In this document: positions 46,408-57,349 of the stretch, piece after piece | Numbering within the stretch: the stretch's first letter is position 1 | Layout of the letters: the number at the start of each line of letters is the position of its first letter | Source of the DNA: Blastomyces gilchristii SLH14081 | Lineage: Eukaryota > Ascomycota > Eurotiomycetes > Onygenales > Ajellomycetaceae | Direction: 5' to 3' | NCBI RefSeq assembly: GCF_000003855.2 | Contig: NW_003101663.1 | Span: forward strand, 165,696-229,695 | DNA: 64,000 bases | The notes under the pieces: generated by a model | The model's input: only the letters and a program-made list of their open reading frames with translations | Database searches by the model: none | Told to the model about the DNA's origin: nothing | Translations under genes and position numbers: made by a program

Positions 46408-46582
46408 GAGCAGCTTGCAGTTTTCAAATCTCTTATAAATCTTGAGTTTTGAGATTTTCTTTATTTTTGAGATTTTTCAGATGATATGATATTGAAAATA
46501 GATTAAATATATAACATATGAAAATGAATAAGATATGTATGATAATATTTATCTTTACAGGTGATTCTTACAGTTGATAATT

Positions 46583-46959
46583 GCCCCGGTGGCCAAATGG
46601 TTAATGCGGCCACCTGGTAGTGCCTTGGCGTGAGAAACCAAGGCGCGTGGGTTCGAAACCCGCAGGGCATACATTAAATCCGGAACTCAAGCACCTCAGG
46701 TTTCTAATAAATACAGAGGTGTACAAATTGCTTCAATGAATCACTCTATGTTTCTGAGCTGGGAAGTTATTATTGCATGTATCTAATTGTCACTCCTTTG
46801 TATTTTCCTATGTTCTTGTTATCTTGGCGTGGTCTCAACACCTGTATTTCCTCCTGTATAATCAACACTTGACCTGTATTTAACATCATGCAAGGACTCA
46901 TCATAAGCTCCGCTTGCATATGAGTATAATGGAAGAATAATAATAATAATAATAATTAT
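46583..46959 (+). mobile_element. tRNA-derived SINE, copy 2
   Basis: 377 bp, closely similar to copy 1 over its full length, with an intact B box (GGTTCGAAACC) and an A box with one G-to-A change. The target duplication AGTTGATAATT lies at 46572-46582 and 46960-46970. It is inserted in the internal region of the Gypsy element. Differences from copy 1 are mostly transitions at CpG (e.g. GCCGAAT/GCCAAAT, CCCGG/CCTGG). Confidence 0.88.
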
Positions 46960-48170
46960 AGTTGATAATTAATTCATTATTTCTTCTCTTTTCTTACACT
47001 TTTTCTTTATCTGCTAGTCACTACTCTTATATAATCTCTATATAATACAGCATTCAGTGACTAGGTTCAGCAGCTTTTATCTTTTATAATTCTATCTTAT
47101 ATATTATACTGTCTCTCTTCACTTGCTTAGATTACTACAGTAAACAGCTTATTAAAACTAATCTTATCTGATCTCTGAGTATCTTCAGAGATTGAGATGA
47201 CTTAATCTCACATATTCACAGATGTTTCAGATAATTTGTTCTCTGTGATCTTTACAATTGAACTGATGTAAACAGTTAAATTCAACTCTGAATTCCTTTT
47301 TCTTCTGTGACTTGATTCATGTATAAGTCTGTTACTTTAAGACTGTTCTTTACTGTGTTATATCTGCTGTCTGCAGCATGTTATTATACAATTAGCTACA
47401 GTCATATCACTTATTAAAGTGTAATATTCATCTGATTTCTTCATTTCTTCTTATTCTTTTCTTATAATTATGAAAAGATCAGAATAAGTGAGATCATCTG
47501 ATTTATAAGCATCTATGATTTCTCTTACTTTATAAGACTTTTCAATTGTAAGCTTCTTCTTTTTCAATACTGATAATAGTGCTATAAATAATTATAATTC
47601 ACTTAGATCTTATATCTTTATCTTTATAAGATATGAATTATTTATTAAGTTGTATAAGATCTGTTTCTCTGATTCTTTCAATATATATATTCTCAGAGAA
47701 TATGATTTAAGTATTTTATATAACTCAAATCATCTAGATTGAAACTTCTCAGAACTCTTATTATGTATGAGAACTTATATTCTTATCTTGAGACTCAATT
47801 TCTTAACTAGTAAGTCTCATATTCTTTTCAATTGAATTGCTCAGTTCAGAAGTAACTTGTTAGCTTTTATATGTGTGTGACTGATCTCTTTCAATCTTAA
47901 TTTTATATTCACAACTGTTGCATCTGTAACTGATGTATTTATAACTACTGTTTTCTCTCTCACCTTTTCTGAAGCATTCTCTGAGATGCGCGGATGCAAT
48001 TCATACAACAGATAGAATGATGAATACTTGAAGACTGCATACTGCTGAATTTATGTGACTAATAGTGCCTGACTGAGATATTCATTCTATAATTATGTCA
48101 GCTTACTCACTAGATATTTCATCAGCATATTACTCAAGATTTTATTCAAGTATTTTACTTTTCTATTTAT

Positions 48171-50420
48171 TCACAGATGATATAATGTTATTCTACAGTG
48201 TCTTATCTGTAACTGACTTATAAAATGCCTCACTACTTCTTCTATGAGATTCATATCATTATCAGTTAGAATCTTGTGTAGTATTTCATAGTTGATATAG
48301 ATCTTATCATGTAGAAACTTTATCATCATCTTCTCTATTACTTCTGAAACTGCTTTCATAACTAATCAGTCAGTAGTGTAGTTAATAGCAGTGATTATTT
48401 AAAAATTTTCATTTGATATTCACAGTAATATGTCTATGAGGTTTATTTCTCATTGTTTAAACAGTTGTATTATACATTTTATCTGATGTTACACTTTCTT
48501 GTATTCTAATTCTTTCTTAGATTCTTTTACAATCTGATAATTCAGACACTTGTAAGTATATATCTGAATGTTCTCAGTCATACTTGATCAGTATACTCTT
48601 GATTTGAGTACACTCATGAGTTCAGAGCTTTCTAAGTGACTGAATTCTTTGTATATATGAGTTATCAAGTTACATCTAAATAAATGTTCTAGATAGAAAG
48701 CTTTTATATATTCTAGATTATAATAAAGCACAACATCATTTTTTAATTTTCTCAGCTTAAAGTTTAAAAGCATCTCTTCTATCACTTTCACAAGATACTT
48801 ATTATTCAACATCTTACTATTTTTCAAGTGAGAGATTATTGCATTCACTCATTCTGATTTCTTATATTCTCTCAGTATGTTTAATACAAACTTCTCTTAT
48901 ATCTGATTTACAGAATTCTCACTCATGAAATCAGATCTGTAACTGATTGCATTAGATACTACAGTGTTCAATTTCTTTTGATATTTAATATGAAGATTAT
49001 ATACTTAAAACTCTGAGATTCAATATGCTAAGCATTTGAAAGGTTTTATTATTAATTATAGATAGATAAGACTTTTATAATCTGTGATCATTATTGTTAT
49101 ATACCTGTTGTTAATATATCTATCTCACAATGTCAGTGTGTGCTTGATTACTAGCAATTTCTTTTTATACACTGAGTAATTGAGCTCAGTATCTGATAGT
49201 TTTCTATCATTATATACTACTGATTGCAGCTTGTCATTCTTATCTATCTGTAGAAGAGTGTTTTCAATAGCTCATTCAGATATGTCTGTCTTAATATAGA
49301 AAGGTTTATCACAATCTGATTAAATAAACACTGAGAATATTATTATATATTCTCTCAGTATGAGAAAAGCCTCTTCATATATAACATTTCAGATAATTGA
49401 ATAAAACTTCTTCTTTCACAGATTTATATCTGTTTCTCTTAAGAGATCTGAGAGTGATGTAGATATTTATGTAAAATTCTTGATGAATCTACAGTAATAT
49501 GAGATTAACTCAAGAAACTGTTATATATAATGTATATTTCTCAGTCACAGTCAATTCACTATAACATTCAATTTCTTCAAAATAAGATATATACAGTTAT
49601 CACTTACTATATATTCTATGAACTTCAACTCTTCTGTTTCAAACACACACTTTGTTAATTTAATATAGAGCTTATACTCTGTCAGAGTTATAAGCACTTC
49701 ATTAAGATACTTCAGATATTCATTATATAAGTTTAAAAAGACTAGAATGTTATTAAGATATACAAGATATAAGATTTCATTCTGTTTATAAAGAATTATA
49801 TTCATCATTATTTAAAAGATAACAGATATATTTATCAGACTGAATAATATTATCAGAAATTCAAACTTCTCTCATTATATATTAAATATGATTTGCAGAA
49901 CTGATAGTTTATCTACATGAATCTATCAGTATTCTGAGAGAAGATTAATCTTTGATAGATATCAGATGTTTTCAACTGTATTCAACTATTATTGAATCTG
50001 TGACAGTGAATATTTATTCTTGATTATAAGCTTATTAAGTGCTTAATAATTGATATACATCTGTCACTTCTCATCTGTCTTTTTCACAAATAGAACTAGA
50101 AAGCCTCACACACTTGATAAGAGTTATATAAGATTACATTCTAGAAGGTCTGTGATCTGACACTTCTGTTCTTCAAGATATGTTTGTGACAGAGAATACA
50201 TATTCTGATTGACTGATTTTATGTCTCTCATATCAATCTCATGTATGAATTCTTGTTTCAGCAGTAATTTCAGTGAAAGATCTGTTCAGAAGATCTTCTC
50301 ATACTTCTTCAGAAGCTTCTTCATATACTTATTCTCTTATATATTCTTTATCTTGATTTTCTCCACTTTCAGATTCTGTATGATATACAGAATGCTTTTG
50401 AATGAGATCCTGTAAATCAT
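48171..50420 (-). pseudogene. Gypsy pol remains: reverse transcriptase to integrase
   Basis: Minus-strand fragments in order: reverse transcriptase with VYLNNILVFLNLYNEYLKYL (YLDD box changed to YLNN) ending KFIEYIVS near 49551; integrase HHCC zinc finger with THIYKEFSHLESSELMSVLK (48588-48848); integrase core with ILTDNDMNLIEEVVRHF (48171-48359). Many stops. The catalytic Asp pair of the RT is lost. Confidence 0.75.
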
Positions 50421-52709
50421 TCTTTTTACTTATTAATGTATAAGCAGATTTAACTCTTCTATATCAGAGACATGAAATGTTCTTCTCATATCAGTTGATA
50501 GAATTATATAAACTGTTTTCTTTTTATTAGTTAACTGTATATAATATGTATATCATTGAATCTGCAGATTAAATCTTTAGAATTAATTGAGTCTGAGAAT
50601 AAGATTGTATTTCATGTTCTGCAGCTCTCATACTCAAATATAGCAAGATTATTCTCTGAAGTACAAGAGAACTCTTACTCTTACAGATGATATTAAATAT
50701 TAGTTATCAAATAATCTTATATATCAGAAATTCTTCACTCAGCAGATCTCTTTCAGTCTTCAGATTATATAATTATTAATATATTGTATAGAAGCTTCTG
50801 TATCTGCTAACACTTTTACAGTTATCTCTCAATTCTTACTCAAGTGCTCTTTATACATTAACATTTCAGGTCTCAAGACATTGAGATGAGTGTCTACTTC
50901 ATTATTCTCACTCACATCTCATTTAAAAGCCTGCTTTCTCTTAATATTTACAGAATTTAGAGAATTATCTAACATGAGCATCTCTTTCACTTTGAAGACT
51001 TTTTATAGAATATCAGTGAGTGTCTCTGAGCTCACTAATTCTACTAGTTTTTTAACTCTCTTACTTCTCTTAACTATGCATACTGTGTGTAATCTTTTAT
51101 ATCATGATTTTAGCATTCACAGTTGAAGCAAGCTTGATACTCATAATATCAAGATTTTCACTCACAGAATCTCTTTTTCAGAGAATTCAGTACTTTAACA
51201 ATAATATTCAAATCTAGATTCATTACATCTAAGTGTGTGACTTATATTATAGAAGTCTGATTACTCATTCTCTATTAAGATATATTCAATTGCAGTATTT
51301 TCTGTCATAATTAACTTACTTATTTCTATATAATGAGAATGTTATATACTTCTTTCACTGTATCTGATTATAAGGTTAAGCATTTTCATTTCACTCTTAA
51401 CTCAGATGTAAGATCATGAATAAAGATCTGTAAATAGAAAGATATTAAAAGCTCTTCATTCAATACAAGATAGTATAAACTGAAGTGTGTGAAGTATAAT
51501 ATAAGATTACTTACTTATCTACACTCAGTAAAGTATTTATAATACTTATCTCATATATTTACTTTCTCAAAGTTGTGCAAGATTCATTTGAAAAACTTAT
51601 TTTATATTTATAAGAATGAATATTACTTCAGATCTGTAAGATTCATCTTTTTACTAGTTATTTATAATGACTTTGCTTTTCTGTGTAGAAATACAGTAGA
51701 TATTAGAACTTGTTAAAATTCTGTTAACTATCTGTCTGTGAGTTCATATTCAATCTGATAATATAATTACATCTGACTTAGTCAGCTAATTACAGCATTA
51801 TTTTTTCAGTCACTATTAAAGCTTAGTGACTCTGACAGATCTCTTAACTTAATATATCTCATACTCAGATTCTCATTCTGCACAGTGATCTCAGATAATA
51901 TGTATACTTCTGAAGAGGTTATAAATAATTATAGTAAAATCTTCAGATTTAATACAGTTATCTATCTGTGTAAATATTTAATCTTCTACTGCAGGTCTAA
52001 GACCTGGTTTTCTCTACTCTTATTAATAATGATAATTGTGTTAATAAAGCTCTTTATAGTGAATGCTTGATCTGTAGCAAATGTCAATTGTTATTTAACT
52101 TCTGTCTCAGCCTGCCACTGTATACACAAGACCTTGATTTTATTTAGAATTCTTATACATATACAGAGCTTTAATTCTGATTTAGCAGTTTCAGCTGCTT
52201 TTCTTACTGTTTTGAGTAAATTCTCTAAGAGATTCTGCATATCTTCTGATTCAGATAGCAGAGAAGAGTGTTTATATTAACTAGAAGAGATATTCATTTC
52301 AGTGATTTCTCATTGATTGTACAATGTCTATTATTATATTACTATATTATTATATCACTATATTATTATATGATTTCTGTTATTATTATATGACTTCAGT
52401 GATAATCACTCTTCTTTTTATTCTTCTTTTAAGTAGAGAGTGAACTTCTTTGAATCTGATTCACTGCTCTCATTCTCTTTCTCACATCTCATTTATTTAT
52501 ATACATAATATTTGTCTGAGTGTGAAGTTTTCTCTCAATAAGTGAAGCAGTATCAATCAGATACTCTTTCACTCACTGCTTTTTATATACTATCTTTTAA
52601 AACATTCTAGAATCACACTGATATGATAACTATGAATCACTTTGTAGATGAAATTATCACATTCTGAAGAAGTCTGCACTTCTCACCAGTTTTTAGACAT
52701 GCTATCAGA

Positions 52710-52887
52710 TGTGATTCAAAGGTTGCTTGAGTCAGTGTATGATTACAGATGTACGCTGACTTCTTATATATATTATCTAAATTAATTAGTGGCCGCTAGA
52801 GCCCCTTTACATTCGTAAGCATGTTCGGAAGCGTGTTCGGAAGCGGCCGCGTTATTATCCGGCGGTCGTACGTTCTTCCGAACCACA
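52710..52887. repeat. Right LTR of the Gypsy element, little mutated
   Basis: 178 bp, TGTGATTC...AACCACA. It retains many CG sites (GCGGCCGCG, TCGTACG, TTCCGAACC) that are TG or CA in the left LTR, so it preserves most of the pre-mutation sequence. Confidence 0.88.
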
Positions 52888-52891
52888 GTTA

Positions 52892-53954
52892 ACTCTTAAT
52901 CATTTTCATGAGATTCTTATATAATCATTACACAGATTCATCTCACAGATGAATCACTCTATATGAGATCACTCTTATTAAAGAGAAGTATTTATAAGTT
53001 AATCTTTCACTCATTCTTACAAATTATCATTCTTTAACACTGTAGAATTGTGAGGAATTTTTCATTCTTTTATTAACTCTGTAGAATTGTAGAATTAAGA
53101 TATCTGCAGTCTGTAATCACTCTTTATAATTAATAAAAAGATTCAAATCTGTAATTCACAATCACTCTTTATTTACTAGAGTGATCTGACTATTCTGTAG
53201 AATCACTCACAGTGTAAACAAATCTCTCTAAAGTAGTATAAATATCTCAGATCTATCTGTGAAATCTTATCTTCTTTTCTCTTTTTCTATAACAGCTTTC
53301 ATTTTTATAAACTATGAGTATTCTCATTCATCTGTGAAGTGTTTTCACTCAGATGATAGAGAGAGAGTGTTTCTGACAATATTTATATATTGATTCAAGA
53401 ACTTCTCAAGAATAAAAATTTTTTCAATTTTAATATTCTTATAAATAATGTCTGATCACTGCTGAGCTTCTTATAAATATCTCTGCAACTCTTCTGATCA
53501 CTTTTTATCAGCTGATGAAGCAGAGATACTACTACTTATAACAGTATTTTTATCTCTTTCAGCTCTGTTATCACATCTGATCTTCAGATCAGTGATTAAC
53601 TCTGTATCTTCTTCAGATCAGTCTCTGACTCTAAGCAGTGTAGTTCTGCTCTTTGCTGTAAGTCTTCTTATAAGTAACTTCTTACAGATTCTAGCTAACA
53701 GTTCTTACAAAGCTTTCAGTGTTATCAGTGTCTTCTACAGTCTCACAGATTTATAATCACTCTTTTCCTACTTATATAATCTCTGATCAGATATATGTAA
53801 ATATGTCTAAATTCTCTATTAACAGTTCTCATATCACAGTATATTTCTGTAATTTCATTATTAATAAGAGATAAGTCTCTGAGTATCTGCAAAATCTGAG
53901 TAATCAAGACAATGTGAATATCATGAATTTATAATGAGAGTTAGTCTGAGTAGA
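52892..53954. other. AT-rich, no gene recognised
   Basis: About 1 kb with scattered GAATCACTC and CTGTAGAATTGT words but no clear terminal repeat or frame. It may be the 3' end of the second Gypsy element. Confidence 0.4.
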
Positions 53955-54460
53955 TAGACTGACCGTGTGACTGTGTCTGAGACCAGGACCAGATTTTTTA
54001 ATAGTCTCATTATCAATTCGACTGATCTCATTACATGGTTTTAACATTAGATAGTAGTCTCATACTGTCTCAGTGAGACTTACTGTCTACTCTTATCACA
54101 TTGTTCAAATGAGACCATGATTTCCACTTCTCAATTTAAATTATTTTTATTGCTTTAAATGACTTTAAATCTCATTTGAGTGTTATCAAAAAGTGTTACT
54201 TTTTAAAAAATTAAAAATAGTCTAAAAAAAACCTTAAAATGTCTAAAAATAGTAACTTTATGCCAAGAATGGGACTAAATGAGACTAAATGAAACCACTT
54301 TCTCATTTTTTTCAAGTCATGGTTCCATTTTAAGATCTGATATATAGTCACTTTACATGTTTTTTTGATAGCCAGTCCCAGCGGGATTCACGCCAAGAAA
54401 TGTATGAAACCAGACTAAATGAGACCAAACGTGAAATTCATGGTCCCGGCGGTCAGTCTA
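53955..54460. mobile_element. 506-bp hAT-type MITE
   Basis: The perfect 11-bp terminal inverted repeat TAGACTGACCG (53955-53965) / CGGTCAGTCTA (54450-54460) is flanked by the 8-bp direct repeat TGAGTAGA (53947-53954 and 54461-54468). 8-bp target duplications are typical of the hAT superfamily. There is no coding capacity. The interior holds several GAGAC/GTCTC words and keeps some CG sites (CCAGCGGGATTCACGCC). Confidence 0.85.
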
Positions 54461-55239
54461 TGAGTAGATAAGCTTTCTCTTCATATCTTAATTATTTTCA
54501 GACTGAATACTTCAGTATAACTGAGAAAGCAGATACAGCTTTATAAGAAAATATCTGATTATAATATACAGATAATCAGTTCTAAGACTCTGCTGCAACT
54601 GTGTATACTCTGATATTCAGCTTCTCTGAAGTCTGTGCATTTCTAACAGTCTTTATATCAAATGTAATAATTATCTATACTGCAGATATAATACTCTCTG
54701 CTTCTTTGAAGAGAAGAATTAGTAGTTACAGAGAGATTAAGTGTTACAGATATTAAGAATATAAGTGTGAGTTTTCTTTATTTTTTCTTTATTAATCTCT
54801 AAATTGTATTCACAGTTCTGTTTATTTTCTTTATTTTTTAACTTTTTAATAAGAATATAATTTCTTCTTTTCTTTTCATATACTGTGAACTGTTCATCTC
54901 AGTAGAAACTCATCATTTTATAGATTAGAATTCATAAATAACAGTGTTAATATCTTTATCACAATTAGATTCTTAGTTAAGACTGTACTATTCTAATTTA
55001 TCAGAATTCACAGTATAAAAGTTATGTCTCAGCTTTCACAGATATCTTATCTGCTCAGATAATTCTCAAGTGAACTCATTCATCTCATTAGAATACTTTT
55101 ATCACTGAATCTTGAATTAGAGCTTATGATCTTGCTTCTCTGAGTTAATAATTTCTTTAATCTGATATTCTCTTTCACTCTTTAGTACTTTATAAATAGA
55201 GTGATGAGTCACAGAATTCTCTTCTGAGAATTTCTTATA

Positions 55240-56995
55240 TTTATAAAGTAAAGAGATATGAAAAATATTATATATCTATAACTCAGATAATAGTTCTAAT
55301 CTATAGAACTGTGAGCTAACTTTCTTTATAATCTTATAAAACTCTATCTATAAGAGATTCAGCTTTTTACTAGATCTCTGTGTGATGATATTTTCTAGAC
55401 TCAGTCAGACTCTATCATCTTTCTTAAAACTCTTTATAATATACTTGAAGTTATAGTATCTCTTCTGATACTCTTGAGTCTTTCTCAAGAATTCACAGAC
55501 TTTCTCTCAGATATTCTGAATTCTCTCAGCTTATTCACAGATATCATTATACTCTATAGTGTACTCTTGCAGATTCATCAAGATTATTTACAGATAAGTC
55601 TCAGTGAGCATCTCAAAGAGGGTTTTATCTATGCTGACATACTTTGAGTTGTTGTATATAAACTCTGTGAGTGATAATTAATGCATTTAGTTATTCTGAT
55701 TATAATTGATAAAGTATTACAGATACTGTTTCAATATACTTATTAGATACTCTATCTAATCATCTATCTGTTAATAAAAAGCTGTGCTTAGATCTTATGA
55801 GATCTTCAGTATAATTATCAGATCAGATTAGAACTCTTCTATAAAGATTAATTCTCTATCTGAGATAATATTCATAGATAATTCATGCAATCAGATCATA
55901 TCACAGACAAAGATATAAGTTAAATTCTTTGACTTTAAGTTCTTATAAGTGAGTATAAAGTGTGTTATCTTGATAAAGTAATCTACTATCACCAGCACAC
56001 TGTCAAAGCAGGTATTATATATGTTTCTACTTTCAGAGAGATCTATAAGAGTATTCATTTCTAGCTGTTTTCAAGATTTCTGTAGAATGAGTAGAGAAGT
56101 AAGTTCTTTATATAATCTGAATTATACTACTCATAAATTCTGATAAATAGTATAAGAATTTACTATCTTCTTCACAAGTTCTCATATTTTTAATCAGAAG
56201 TATTTTCTTATAAGTAACTTATAAGTTCTAGTGTCTGTAAAATAATCTGTTAGAGAAGAGTTATGATATCTTTTAATAAGTTCTATACATAGAAACTCAT
56301 TCACAGGTATATAAATCTGACTCTCTCTTTATAAGAGATTATTTAAGTCTCTTTAACTCTTTATTTCTGCAGAATTGATCTCTGTTATAAACAGTTTCTG
56401 AATATACTGAGTATATTCATTCTTCAGTTGCAGTTCAGATAATCTGAACAGAAGATTTTATAAAGACTTATACTCTGTTTTTTCTTATATCAGGTCTTTC
56501 ACAGTGCTTCTCAAAGTCTGTAAATTCTTCAGATTATAGATACTCTCTCTAAGAATTCTCACAGAGATTCTCAGAGTGTTAACTCTCAGTGTTATAGAAA
56601 GTAGTTATACAGACTTCTTCTCTCTCTTTTCTCTCTTCTCTTATAAGAAATTGAGAGACTCTTCAGTTAATCTCTTTATAACACTCAGTCTGAGTATTCT
56701 GTAAAGCTTTTCTATCTTCTCTAGTCTCTCTATATCTGTTGTTCTGATCTTCTTAATATAGTCTGATCTATGAGAGAGTTCATCTGCTGAGTTCTTAGTT
56801 CTCTTAATATATTCTATCTTGAATCAGAACTCACTCAGTCTCTGAGCTCAGTGAATCTGCTACTGTGAGAGTTTCTTAATTGAAGTAAACTGTTACAAGC
56901 TGTTATGATCAGTTTTAACAGTAATCACTGTTACAAGACTTTCAAAGTAGTGATATCAGTGATGAAAGAATTTCACTATTATAAGAAGCTTCTTA
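55240..56995 (-). pseudogene. Second Gypsy remnant: RNase H, integrase, GPY/F module
   Basis: Minus-strand fragments: RNase H with VTVITVKTDHNSLQQFTS (about 56.85-56.95 kb) then the integrase region, then the C-terminal GPY/F-like module read as WLSLENI-TQR-SKKLN near 55.25-55.45 kb with FHISLLYKYKK. Heavily stopped. Its reverse transcriptase side is cut off at about 56,995 by the LINE, right after a KLLIIVKFFHH stretch that corresponds to the KELLAIVxAFxxWRHYL region. Confidence 0.7.
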
Positions 56996-57349
56996 TATTA
57001 TTATTATTATTATTCTTCAATTATAGATGTATGCAGTCAGAGACTATGACATCTACCTGAGAATCTTTAGTTCTCAGAGTTTTTCCTATATCTATAGAGT
57101 TAACTATTATACATTTATCAATTTCAGATATGTAAAATCAGAAAATTTCAGCTCAGAATACAAAAACTGTTTATAAATTGCAGTATTTCAACACCTTCTA
57201 ATACTTTGAAATCATTTGAAAATATCATGACAAAGGAAAAGAGAATATAGTCTTAAAAATAGACACATTAAATAGATAGATAGAAAAGAACAGAAAGAAA
57301 CAAGTACAGTAAAGAGAGACTATAATAAAATAAAATTATTAAAAGATAG

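Larger units (their letters stand above)
41749..52887 (-). mobile_element. Ty3/Gypsy LTR retrotransposon, reverse orientation, decayed and invaded
   Basis: The right LTR is 52710-52887 (178 bp, TG...CA). The left LTR begins 41749 and is split by two insertions; its three pieces (41749-41881, 44007-44030, 44423-44443) sum to 178 bp and align to the right LTR with no gap. GTTA flanks both ends (41745-41748 and 52888-52891), a 4-bp target duplication. The minus strand encodes Gag/protease remains (about 50.9-52.6 kb), reverse transcriptase (49551-49808 region, catalytic YLDD seen as YLNN), integrase zinc finger (48588-48848) and integrase core (48171-48359). Stops and D-to-N changes fit C-to-T mutation. 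About 8.2 kb remains after removing the nested inserts. Confidence 0.85.

Noticed and set aside
52700..52730. A Gypsy primer-binding site next to the right LTR
   Set aside because: The bases after the LTR in element orientation (TCTGATAGCATG) do not clearly match a tRNA 3' end; too mutated to call.
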